In this document: positions 1 to 7,162 of the stretch, piece by piece
Layout of the letters: each line of letters opens with the position of its first letter
How positions within the stretch are numbered: position 1 is the first letter of the stretch
Source: an uncultured Acidobacteriota bacterium
Lineage (GTDB): Bacteria; Acidobacteriota; Blastocatellia; Pyrinomonadales; Pyrinomonadaceae
Direction of reading: 5' to 3'
Assembly: GCA_902826385.1 (NCBI GenBank)
Contig: CADEEU010000001.1
Coordinates: 13,762 to 37,327 of the forward strand
DNA length: 23,566 bases
The notes under the pieces: model-generated
Seen by the model: only the letters and a program-made list of their open reading frames with translations
Database searches by the model: none
What the model was told of the DNA's origin: nothing
Made by a program: the position numbers and the translations under genes

Positions 1-741
1 ACGCGTTTCGCCTGTGTTCAGATCAAACGGCAGATCGAAATCGGTTCCATTCGGCGAATAACAGGCCGACATCCCGATCGTATTCAGTGCCGCAAAGTCG
101 TCCTTTCCTTTCTTCTCCTCGGCCCAGAATTTTTTCATGAAACCGAGCGGATCGCCCTTGATCATGCGAAACGCTTTCGCAAAATCGTTTGGGTAGCAAT
201 ATTCGAAATACGCGTCGCCGGCGTGCGAGCAGACCATGCCAAAAATATCGGCGTGCCGCAGCCCCATGATCAATGATCCATAACCGCCGGAAGAAATTCC
301 CATCACGGCCCGCGAATCACGATTGTTTATTGTGCGAAAATTTTCATCGACGAATGGCACGATCTCGTTTGTCAGGTAGTCCTCATATCTGCCTGTCGCG
401 GTCGAATTGACATATTGCGAACCGCCGTAATAGGTAAAACAGTTCGGCATTACAGCGATCATCGGACGAATAGTACCTGCGCCGATCAAGCCGTCCAGAC
501 GCTGATGCAGATCAGGCGTAAACGCGCTGTCATTGATCAACATACGGCCGCGGCCGGTGAAACCGGTAAGACAATAGACCGTCGGAAAACGTTCGTCCGT
601 TTCTGCGTAACCGGGCGGCAGAAAAACAAAAAGATCGCGCACATACGCGTCGCCGAGCGGATTGTCTTTTAAGACATCGCTCGCATGCCGGACGCGCACA
701 ACCGAGCCGCCGCCGTTTTCTTCAGGAATAAAGATGTGCAT
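1..741 (-). CDS. Putative esterase (alpha/beta hydrolase, esterase D family), 3' end missing
   Basis: This is a leftward reading frame that stays open from ATG 741 to the window edge (247 codons), so the C-terminus is lost. The translation has the esterase layout of PF00756: a beta strand ending in LFVFLPPGY (about 37-45), a TVYCLTGFTGRG oxyanion-hole region (about 54-65), and the nucleophile elbow GISSGGYG with the likely catalytic Ser150. The acid and histidine of the triad would lie in the missing part. Members hydrolyse ester bonds of acyl or sugar esters; the substrate cannot be read here. No signal peptide is evident, which suggests a cytoplasmic enzyme. There is no clear Shine-Dalgarno sequence before the ATG. 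Its leader contains the heptamer repeats at 756-842, shared with the divergent DUF2721 gene. Confidence 0.85.
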   Translation of the reverse strand, partial: MHIFIPEENGGGSVVRVRHASDVLKDNPLGDAYVRDLFVFLPPGYAETDERFPTVYCLTGFTGRGRMLINDSAFTPDLHQRLDGLIGAGTIRPMIAVMPNCFTYYGGSQYVNSTATGRYEDYLTNEIVPFVDENFRTINNRDSRAVMGISSGGYGSLIMGLRHADIFGMVCSHAGDAYFEYCYPNDFAKAFRMIKGDPLGFMKKFWAEEKKGKDDFAALNTIGMSACYSPNGTDFDLPFDLNTGETR

Positions 742-755
742 ATCTTTTTGGTCGT

Positions 756-842
756 AACTATCAACTGCCAACTAAAAAGCTACTAACTTATAGAAATATC
801 ATTCCTAGCAGTTTATAGTTGGAAAGTTGATAGTTGGTAGTT
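756..842. repeat. Inverted clusters of AACTNNN heptamer repeats
   Basis: On the + strand, three head-to-tail heptamers AACTATC, AACTGCC and AACTAAA occupy 756-776. On the - strand, five units occupy 842-807: AACTACC, AACTATC, AACTTTC, AACTATA and AACTGCT, with one extra base at 821. Because the clusters are inverted, 756-766 and 825-835 are perfect 11-nt complements. Segments 768-774 and 816-822 extend this to an imperfect hairpin of about 19 bp. The element fills the space between two divergent genes. A related element lies at 21434-21489. Confidence 0.75.
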
Positions 843-883
843 AAGAAGAGAAAGTTTTTAGGTAGACTGTACCTCAACTAATT

Positions 884-1492
884 ATGTTTGCCAGCGAAAT
901 TGTCAACGTAAACCCGAATAACCTCAATACGACCATCGAGTTTCTGACGGCGATGATCACTCCCGCGTTGCTGATCTCGGCCACGGGCTCTCTTGTGCTG
1001 TCAACATCGACGAGGCTTGGGCGCGTCGTGGACCGGGTTCGCGCTCTTGAAATTCGTTTAGGCGAACTGATCTATGCCGAGGACAAATCGGAGGTGCCGC
1101 TTTACGAAAAACGCGTTGAAGTGATCGTCGATCTGTTGGATAAAGTAACCAGCCGTTCGCGTATTTTGCAGCGGGCGATGGGCACCTTTTATTACGGGCT
1201 CGGGTTTTTTGTCCTGACAAGTGTGACTATCGCGGTTGCGGGCATCTTTAACATTTACAAGTGGCTGCCGATTCCGATCGGCATTGTCGGAATTATGTTC
1301 CTTTTCTACGGCAGCATACTGATGCTGCGCGAAACGCGGATGGCGACGGCGACCGTTAACGCTGAGATGGACTTTACGTGGGAGCTTGCACGGCGTGTCG
1401 CGCCTAAAGATGTCGCGAGCAAGTACAAAGGATTCGAAACCGGTGAGCACAAATCAAAGCCCAAAGTATCTAGAACTCTTGGCGGAGAATAA
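884..1492 (+). CDS. DUF2721 family membrane protein
   Basis: The protein has 202 residues and three predicted membrane segments at roughly 17-41, 102-124 and 127-148. The motif ISATGSLVLSTSTRLGRVVDRVRAL (about residues 31-55), at the end of the first membrane segment, is the signature of DUF2721 (PF11026). A charged, probably cytosolic helix (about 48-98) links helices 1 and 2, and the C-terminus is basic and hydrophilic. Function is unknown for the family. The gene overlaps the next reading frame by about 50 bp, so the two are probably co-transcribed. No strong ribosome binding site precedes the ATG. Confidence 0.85.
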   Translation: MFASEIVNVNPNNLNTTIEFLTAMITPALLISATGSLVLSTSTRLGRVVDRVRALEIRLGELIYAEDKSEVPLYEKRVEVIVDLLDKVTSRSRILQRAMGTFYYGLGFFVLTSVTIAVAGIFNIYKWLPIPIGIVGIMFLFYGSILMLRETRMATATVNAEMDFTWELARRVAPKDVASKYKGFETGEHKSKPKVSRTLGGE

Positions 1493-2459
1493 GCTGGAAG
1501 AGCGGGTCGAAGCGCTTGAAGAGCTTTTGCGCGCGTGCACTGTCTGCCCAAAGGATTGCGGCAACGACCGGTCTAAAGATGAGATCGCCGCGTGCTATTC
1601 CGGACGGCTGCCGATAGTTTCATCATACACCGCCCATTTCGGCGAAGAACCCGTCTTGAGCGGCACACGCGGAGCCGGAAACATCTTTTTCGGCAACTGT
1701 AATCTTCGCTGCGTTTATTGTCAGAACTACCAGATCTCGCAAACCTGGAAAGAGCAAAAGAAAAACGAGATCACGCACGAACGTCTCGCCGGGATGATGC
1801 TGGAGCTGCAGGAGCGCGGCTGTCACAATATCGGGTTCGTCTCGCCGACGCACTTTGCTCCGCAAATGGCCCGGGCGATTTTGATTGCCGCCCGACAGGG
1901 CTTGCGGCTGCCGATCGTTTACAACACCAACGCCTACGATTCTGTCGAGGTTCTGCGGCTGCTGGACGGAATTGTGGACATCTATCTGCCCGATCTGAAG
2001 TACGCCGACGCCGGCTTTCAATTCTCAAAGGTTCGCGATTACGCAATCCACGCTAGGGCCGCGATTAAAGAAATGTATCGGCAAATAGGGGACGAGCTGA
2101 TATTTGATAAAGATGGATTGTTAACACGCGGCCTGCTGATCCGGCTGCTCGTTCTGCCGAACGACATCGCCGGCATTGAAGAAAATTTACGCTGGATTCA
2201 CGCCGAACTCAGCCCGCGAACCGCCATTTCTCTCATGGCCCAATACTACGCCACCAGCAAAGCCGCAACCGACCCGCGTTACATACTGCTGTCCCGCCGC
2301 ATCTCCGAACGCGAGTGGTACGAAGCCGTCTCGCTGCTCGACGAACTCGGGATGGAAGAAGGCTTTATGCAGGAATACGAATCCGCGTCGCACTATTACC
2401 GGCCGGATTTTACCGATAAAGACACGCCGTTTAAGGACGTCAGAGATTTTAAATCGTAG
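1443..2459 (+). CDS. Radical SAM protein, PflX-like (COG1313)
   Basis: This is a 338-residue radical SAM enzyme. The [4Fe-4S]/SAM cluster motif is CNLRCVYC (Cys86, Cys90, Cys93). Upstream is a second cysteine group, CTVCPKDCG plus a later Cys (about residues 32-51), typical of the PflX/COG1313 branch related to pyruvate-formate lyase activating enzymes. The substrate is unknown for this branch, and no glycyl-radical enzyme is visible nearby. The frame is open from 1386. I chose GTG 1443 because AAAGGA lies about 10 bases upstream and because it removes a non-conserved-looking leader; an ATG at 1410 is the alternative. Either start overlaps the DUF2721 gene, suggesting translational coupling. 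The 3' end overlaps the convergent antitoxin-like gene by 64 bp. Confidence 0.85.
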   Translation: MSTNQSPKYLELLAENKLEERVEALEELLRACTVCPKDCGNDRSKDEIAACYSGRLPIVSSYTAHFGEEPVLSGTRGAGNIFFGNCNLRCVYCQNYQISQTWKEQKKNEITHERLAGMMLELQERGCHNIGFVSPTHFAPQMARAILIAARQGLRLPIVYNTNAYDSVEVLRLLDGIVDIYLPDLKYADAGFQFSKVRDYAIHARAAIKEMYRQIGDELIFDKDGLLTRGLLIRLLVLPNDIAGIEENLRWIHAELSPRTAISLMAQYYATSKAATDPRYILLSRRISEREWYEAVSLLDELGMEEGFMQEYESASHYYRPDFTDKDTPFKDVRDFKS

Positions 2460-2671
2460 CGCTCGACAGCTTCAGCCTTGACCTCTTCCCAGGAAAAATT
2501 ACCGCCGGGGTTCTTTTCGTAGTCTTCAAGCCGTCGGGCAAGTTCGGCCTGCTGTTCTGGACTAATCGAAACCGCGTCGGGTGAGACGTTTATGCTGTCC
2601 CAGATATCGTCCACGAGTTTGATCCGCTCTGTAATTGGGAGTTTTAGTGCTTCTTCAAGTGTGGTTTCCAT
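2396..2671 (-). CDS. Orphan addiction-module antitoxin-like protein (PF09720 type)
   Basis: The 91-residue product begins METTLEEALKLPITERIKLV, the typical start of the putative addiction module component family (PF09720), followed by an acidic middle and the SWEEVKAE motif where most members end (about 70-75 residues). The last 20 or so residues are read antisense to the 3' end of the radical SAM gene and look like a run-through extension. Members normally sit directly upstream of a RelE/ParE-type toxin. Here there is no room for a toxin, because transcription runs into the convergent gene. It is therefore probably a solitary remnant or orphan antitoxin. It resembles the antitoxin at 5893-6099 in family but not closely in sequence. 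Confidence 0.7.
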   Translation of the reverse strand: METTLEEALKLPITERIKLVDDIWDSINVSPDAVSISPEQQAELARRLEDYEKNPGGNFSWEEVKAEAVERYDLKSLTSLNGVSLSVKSGR

Positions 2672-3091
2672 CTTGAATTAAAGATATACTGGATGCAGAA
2701 TCGAAGCAACAAAATTGTTCAATCTTTAGGTTCGAGCGCCGCGAGACTCCAACAACCAGTTATGCTCCGCACACACGCCGACACGAACGGCCGAGTATCC
2801 TCGGCTACTCAGAGTTTCAAGTCTTACCGAACAGATATATGGCTCACCCCGTGTGCTACGAATAACTTTTGGGAGTTCATTAAAAGTGGCAAACCGAACC
2901 TCAATCTCCGCTACTTTCAATTCGGTCGGACCGATTCCCACATTCCGAAGCTTTTCGAACAACCATGCTCGATAACGGGATGCGACAATACCGACCGGCG
3001 AAGCAGAACCATCGTCAGATAGCAGGTCGACTGACAAAGGTTCCGACCAATCCGTGCGTTAGGTTCTTTAGTCGCGTTTGAGCAGCCATCT
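2672..3091. other. Poorly coding intergenic stretch, possibly a gene remnant
   Basis: About 420 bp lie between the orphan antitoxin and the M1 peptidase with no convincing gene. The longest leftward frame, from TTG 3037 to 2726 (103 codons), has a partly protein-like composition in its middle (PVGIVASRYRAWLFEKL and a Val/Ile-rich stretch), but only a TTG start, no ribosome binding site and no family I recognise. A rightward frame at 2693-3022 has a composition unlike a folded protein. The octamer TTAGGTTC occurs at 2726-2733 and 3059-3066, bracketing the leftward frame. A short hairpin GCCGAG/CTCGGC lies at 2790-2805. A decayed gene or small inserted segment is plausible. Confidence 0.4.
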
Positions 3092-4750
3092 TTACGGCGC
3101 TTTCAAAACCCATCCTTTCGGGTCGAGTACTGGCGGTGTGCTGGTAAATCCAACGCTGCCTTTTCCACGTTTCATCTCGACACGCTGAGTTGTTCCATTG
3201 ACTTCAACATCCACCGGCATCGGGAACGGCAGGTTGTTCGGTGTTTCCCAGCGTAAGGTCATTGAGTTGCCGTCGTTTTCGGTGATCAGTTTCGGCAGCT
3301 TTGGCTGGCGTAGATAGATTTCGAAAAACCAGCCGAGTTTCATCCTCGATTCCTGTTCGGCTATTCGCAGAAAATCGTCGGTTGTAACTAGGCGGGTTTG
3401 GCGGCCGTCGGTGTAGGACTCCATGGCTTTGGTTGGATATGCCATGCGGCGGAGTGCCCGGAAAAATGCGTCGTCGCCGATCAGGTATCGCAGCGTGTGC
3501 AGAACGACGGCGCCTTTGCCGTAGATGTCGCCGTCGGACTTTATGAAGTCGGGAGCCTGCAAGTAAACCTCGTAGGCGAATTTGGCTTCGCGCGGAGCGA
3601 CCGGCTGCATGTTGCGTGTGTTTTTTGCACGCGCTCGCATCGATTTGAGATACTCGTCCTTTTTACCGAGATGTTCCAGGTACAGGGAGTCCATGAAGGA
3701 TTGGAAGCCCTCGTGAATCCAAAAGTCGCGCCAGTCACTTGCGGTTACCAGGTTCGACCACCATTCGTGGCCGAACTCGTGAAGCTGCAGCCAGTCAAAG
3801 CCATGTTCGTTGTACTGAAATTTGTTCCCGTACGCGAGATGGGTCGAGTGCTCCATGCCCAAATGCGGAGTTTCGACAATGCCGAGTTTCTGCGACCGGA
3901 ATGGAAACGGTCCCAAGTACTTTTCGTAAAACGCGTTGTATTTTTTTGTTTCTTCGATCAGCTTTGCACCGTTATCGTAGCTTTCCGGCAAGATGTAAAA
4001 CTCGATGGGAATCATTTCGCCGGTGATGCTTTTGACACTGTCTTTGATAACGCGGTACGGGGCGGCGTCGAACAGGATCGAATAGTTCGGGATCGGGTTC
4101 GTCATCCGCCAAACATAGGTCGAAGTGCCGTCGTTGTTCTTGACCGTTTCAATCAGCTTGCCCGGTCCGGCTGCGACAAGCGGATCGGGCACGGTAATGC
4201 GCATTGTTGCGGTCGACGGCTTGTCGGACGGATGGTCTTTGACCGGAAACAGAATATCTGCGCCGTCGTTTTGCATCGCAACCGAGATCCAGTCGGCCCC
4301 GCCCGGCGTCGTGGCCCAGATGACGCCGCCGACCCACGGCGGCCGCGGAGCAACGCGTGGGCTGCCAGAGTATGCGATCAGGGTTTCAAAGGTTTCACCC
4401 ACTCTTTTTCGGGCCGGAAACCAAATCCATATCTTGCCGTCGCGACGTTCGAAGTTAAGCGACTTTTGCTGTCCGGCGCTGTCACCGTAAACGCGCTCGA
4501 TGGCGTAAGGCGTGTCGAGGTTGACTACGATAACATTCGTCGGTTTAACGACCTTTGCAATCATCACAGTCGTCCCGGAAATGGTTTTTGTTTCCGGATC
4601 GACCTTGAGTGCCACGTCGTACGACTGAACATCATAAGCAGCCTGTTCCGGCATAAGCGGGCCGCCTGTTTCGGTCGGGCGTACACCAAGCTCCCGCTGT
4701 GCGAATACAGAACTTGCTAAAAGAACCGACAGTAAAATGCTCTTTTTCAT
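3092..4750 (-). CDS. Secreted M1-family (gluzincin) metallopeptidase
   Basis: The 552-residue protein starts with a clear signal peptide (MKKSILLSVLLASSVFA, cleavage near residue 17), so it should be exported. An N-terminal beta-rich aminopeptidase-N-like domain leads to GMEHS (298-302, equivalent to the GxMEN exopeptidase motif) and the zinc site HEFGH (His324, Glu325, His328) with the third ligand Glu347 in FWIHEGF, 18 residues after the last histidine. This HExxH-x18-E spacing is the M1 signature. The C-terminal part is shorter than in full-length aminopeptidase N, as is usual for compact secreted bacterial members. The likely role is removal of N-terminal residues from peptides in the periplasm or outside the cell. 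It follows xthA by 63 bp on the same strand. Confidence 0.9.
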   Translation of the reverse strand: MKKSILLSVLLASSVFAQRELGVRPTETGGPLMPEQAAYDVQSYDVALKVDPETKTISGTTVMIAKVVKPTNVIVVNLDTPYAIERVYGDSAGQQKSLNFERRDGKIWIWFPARKRVGETFETLIAYSGSPRVAPRPPWVGGVIWATTPGGADWISVAMQNDGADILFPVKDHPSDKPSTATMRITVPDPLVAAGPGKLIETVKNNDGTSTYVWRMTNPIPNYSILFDAAPYRVIKDSVKSITGEMIPIEFYILPESYDNGAKLIEETKKYNAFYEKYLGPFPFRSQKLGIVETPHLGMEHSTHLAYGNKFQYNEHGFDWLQLHEFGHEWWSNLVTASDWRDFWIHEGFQSFMDSLYLEHLGKKDEYLKSMRARAKNTRNMQPVAPREAKFAYEVYLQAPDFIKSDGDIYGKGAVVLHTLRYLIGDDAFFRALRRMAYPTKAMESYTDGRQTRLVTTDDFLRIAEQESRMKLGWFFEIYLRQPKLPKLITENDGNSMTLRWETPNNLPFPMPVDVEVNGTTQRVEMKRGKGSVGFTSTPPVLDPKGWVLKAP

Positions 4751-4813
4751 AAGGCCTCTAGGTTTTATACGGATGATTGTAGTGCAATTACGACCGTAGT
4801 GTAAGTCTTGTCT

Positions 4814-5587
4814 TTATACATCGAATTCAGCGACAACAGGCGCGTGGTCGCTGGGCTTTTCGAGCGCCCGCGGTTCTTTGTCTATCCAGCAATCGGTACA
4901 CGATTCGGCCAGCGGCGGTGAAGCCCAGATGAAATCGATGCGAAGGCCGCGGTCCTTTTCGAAATCGTGGTGAAAGTTGCTCCACCATGAAAACTCTTTT
5001 ACGTCGTCATTGATCTGACGAAACAGGTCCACAAAACCCCAGCGTTTAACATTCAGCAATGCCTCGCGTTCGGGTTTTGAAAAATGCAGTTTGTCCTTCC
5101 ACAACGAAGGCTTCCAAACATCGAGTTCGTGCGGTGCGACGTTCAGGTCGCCGCAAAGGACGACATCGTCATCTACATCAAACTGCTCATCAAAGTAAGT
5201 TCGCAACCGGCCCAGCCAGTCGAGCTTAAACCTGAATCTGTCGCTCGCCATTTTGGTCCCGTGCGGAGCGTAAACGTTGACCAGCCTTACACCTTCAATC
5301 TCGCAGCCGATCAACCGCCGAGGCGCGTCAGCTGCATAGCCCGGAAAATTCTTTTGCAGATCGCGGATAGGGTGTTTAGAAAGGATCGCAACACCGTTAT
5401 AGGATTTTTCGCCATGAAATTCTACAAACGGAAATCCCGCCGCTCTGAATTTAGCATGCGGAAAACGCGAATCGACACATTTCAGCTCCTGCAGACAAAC
5501 GACATCCGGATCGTTAACGGAGCACCAGTCCAGCAAATGCCGAAGCCGCGAATTTATGCCGTTTATGTTCCAGGTTGCGATTTTCAC
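4814..5587 (-). CDS. xthA: Exodeoxyribonuclease III (AP endonuclease), intact copy
   Basis: The 257-residue protein is a full-length ExoIII/Ape1-type DNA repair nuclease acting on abasic sites and 3' blocked ends. The active-site residues are visible: Asn7 in MKIATWNING, Glu34 in CLQELK, Tyr106, Asp147 and Asn149 in LCGDLNV, Asp219 in RIDFIW, and Asp247-His248 in the terminal SDHAP motif. The KSYNGVAILSKHP segment is also typical. A second, interrupted paralogue lies at 6151-6918 on the same strand, and a toxin-antitoxin pair separates the two. This is the copy expected to be functional. Confidence 0.95.
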   Translation of the reverse strand: MKIATWNINGINSRLRHLLDWCSVNDPDVVCLQELKCVDSRFPHAKFRAAGFPFVEFHGEKSYNGVAILSKHPIRDLQKNFPGYAADAPRRLIGCEIEGVRLVNVYAPHGTKMASDRFRFKLDWLGRLRTYFDEQFDVDDDVVLCGDLNVAPHELDVWKPSLWKDKLHFSKPEREALLNVKRWGFVDLFRQINDDVKEFSWWSNFHHDFEKDRGLRIDFIWASPPLAESCTDCWIDKEPRALEKPSDHAPVVAEFDV

Positions 5588-5602
5588 GCGAACTGCCTTG
5601 AG

Positions 5603-5896
5603 TCAGTTTAGACGCTTTGTCCAATAGTTCGGTTCGCGATGTTGATGGGCAACTGCGATTATGAGAACGTAATCCGCTTCGACGGAATATAGAAGCTTGT
5701 ATGGAAATTTATGAAGTAAGCATTTTCGCACGTCCTCGAGTTCTACAGACCAAGCGTGTGGATGTCGGGCAATTCGGTTAATAGCCAGCTTTACCTCTTG
5801 CCTGAACCGAAAACCGAGTCCATCGAAGGACAGCTCGAAATAGTCGGCAGCATCGTCAAGCTCTTCTTGGGCGGCCTCGAGAAACCGGACTTTCAT
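5603..5896 (-). CDS. RelE/ParE-family toxin
   Basis: The 97-residue protein has the RelE/ParE layout: an N-terminal strand (MKVRFLEAA), a long two-helix segment (about 9-42, AQEELDDAADYF followed by FRQEVKLAINRI), and a C-terminal sheet with KCLLHKFPYKLLYSVEADYVLIIAVAHQHREPNYW. The end matches the ParE/RelE superfamily pattern of PF05016. Such toxins inhibit translation (RelE type) or gyrase (ParE type); the sequence does not decide which. Its ATG overlaps the TGA of the upstream antitoxin in ATGA, indicating translational coupling in one operon. The stop lies 15 bp before xthA. Confidence 0.85.
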   Translation of the reverse strand: MKVRFLEAAQEELDDAADYFELSFDGLGFRFRQEVKLAINRIARHPHAWSVELEDVRKCLLHKFPYKLLYSVEADYVLIIAVAHQHREPNYWTKRLN

Positions 5897-6099
5897 TCTT
5901 TAGCAAATACTTCTTCCATTGGTATTGATTTAAGTTTTCCGGCACGGTAAGCGTTGAGCCGACGCATCGCCTCTTCTGCCCAAATTCGGTCAAGAGCCGG
6001 GTCCGGGACGTCGAGGCTTCTGAGTAAACCTTCAACAACTGCGAATCGGGCTTCAGGCCGCAGTTTTAACGCTTTTTCGAGTATGTCTGCTTCACTCAT
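5893..6099 (-). CDS. Addiction-module antitoxin (PF09720 type)
   Basis: The 68-residue protein (MSEADILEKALKLRPEARFAV..., acidic middle, ending MEEVFAKE) fits the putative addiction module component family, which pairs with RelE/ParE toxins. It precedes the toxin with a 4-nt ATGA overlap, the classic toxin-antitoxin arrangement. The antitoxin presumably binds and neutralises the toxin and may repress the operon. The pair sits between two xthA paralogues on the same strand, so it probably arrived by insertion into, or together with, that duplicated region. Confidence 0.8.
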   Translation of the reverse strand: MSEADILEKALKLRPEARFAVVEGLLRSLDVPDPALDRIWAEEAMRRLNAYRAGKLKSIPMEEVFAKE

Positions 6100-6150
6100 A
6101 CGAACATTATAATTCAGAATGCCCTGGAAGGAGCAAAATTCTAGTTTGAT

Positions 6151-6918
6151 CTAGTTGAATTCAGCCACAACCGGAGCATGATCGCTCGGTTTTTCTAACA
6201 CGCGCGGTGCTTTGTCGATGTAGCAGTCCGTACATTTTGCAGCAAGCGAAGGAGAGGTCCATATGTAGTCGATGCGGAGGCCGTGGTTGCGTTGCCAGGC
6301 GCCTTCGCGGTAGTTCCACCAGGAAAATTCCTGTGTACGGCCTTCAATCTGGGAAAACAGGTCGACGAAGCCCCACTGTTTGACTTGTTACATCGCTGCA
6401 CGCGCGGTCTTGGTGAAATGCAGTTTGCCTTCCCACGCCGGTACGCTCCAAACGTCCAGTTCCTCCATAGCAACGTTAAAATCGCCGCAGAGCAGAACGT
6501 CGTTTTCGGCGGAGCATTGATCGTCGAAAAAACGCCGGAGTCGCTGCAGCCAGTCAAGTTTAAAGGTGAATTTGTCCGTCCACAGCTCGGTCCCGTTCGG
6601 GATGTACGTGTTAACGATTCGGATGCCGTTGACCGTTGCGGCGATTATTCGTTTAGGCGACTCGTCATCGTCGTCCAGAAAGTTTTTTTGCACGTCTTCA
6701 ATCGGAAACTTGGAAATGATCGCCACGCCGTTGTAGGATTTTTGGCCCATAAACGCCGCATCGTATCCGAGCTCTTTCAACGCAGCGATCGGGAAATTTT
6801 CATCGACCGTCTTAGTCTCCTGAAAGCAAACGACATCGATGTCATTCGCCTCCAACCAGCCGACCAGCTGCGGCATTCGGACGTTGATCGAATTTACATT
6901 CCAGGTGGCAACCTTCAT
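6151..6918 (-). pseudogene. xthA: Second exodeoxyribonuclease III copy, interrupted by one in-frame TAA
   Basis: From ATG 6918 the frame gives MKVATWNVNSINVRM, CFQETK, KSYNGVAIISKFP and LCGDFNVA. It then meets TAA at 6390-6388, just after TARAAM. Reading on in the same frame restores family sequence to the end: QVKQWGFVDLF, EFSWWNYREG, GLRIDYIWTSP and EKPSDHAPVVAEFN, stopping at TAG 6153-6151. The total of 255 codons matches the family length. In the intact paralogue the aligned residue at the stop is Leu, so one TTA-to-TAA change explains it. The truncated 176-residue product would lack the catalytic Asp and the terminal Asp-His pair. Alternatives are a sequencing error or stop readthrough. 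Neighbouring toxin-antitoxin genes lie downstream. Confidence 0.85.
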
Positions 6919-7040
6919 AAAGGAAAAAATACCACCCGGACCGTTGCTTTTCAAAATAATCGCAGAAAAGCGGCCGCACTTCCTGATCGGTTAGAAAGAC
7001 AGAATTATGTTCCCCAGGATTTGTTAAATCCCTTTAATTA

Positions 7041-7162
7041 TTTGATAATCATTAGTTTTGATAATCTGCTGGACCTTGCGTTAGTTCCCATCCATGAAAA
7101 AGGAAGCGATATCTCAGATTTAGAGGTGCGCTTTTCGCGGATGGGACGAGAGATATAGACAC
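7041..7162 (+). promoter_or_regulatory. hppA upstream region: duplicated TTTGATAATC and foldable leader
   Basis: Two perfect copies of TTTGATAATC lie at 7041-7050 and 7057-7066. The segment TGATAATCATTAGTT (7043-7057) matches 12 of 15 positions of the Fur-type 7-1-7 palindrome, though this may just reflect an AT-rich promoter. Closer to the gene, CCCATCC (7087-7093) and GGATGGG (7139-7145) are exact complements, with a nested AAGCG (7104-7108)/CGCTT (7129-7133) pair inside. The leader RNA could therefore fold into a two-tier hairpin ending 17 nt before the hppA start. No known riboswitch class is recognised. Confidence 0.35.

Noticed and set aside
2722..2752. A GGTTCGA T-loop-like string suggesting a tRNA
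   Set aside because: No flanking T-stem pairing, acceptor stem or anticodon arm could be found.
3058..3090. A GTTAGGT core that could suggest an integron attC site
   Set aside because: No matching inverse core, no paired arms of attC type and no integrase or second cassette are seen; the 7-base match is expected by chance.
3398..4720. A 440-codon rightward open frame
   Set aside because: It is entirely antisense to the M1 peptidase gene, which has intact motifs and a signal peptide; the antisense product shows no family-like pattern.
6195..6557. A separate leftward frame over the 3' half of the broken xthA
   Set aside because: It is in a different frame. The true 3' half continues in the original frame after the TAA, with all exonuclease motifs, so there is no frameshift.
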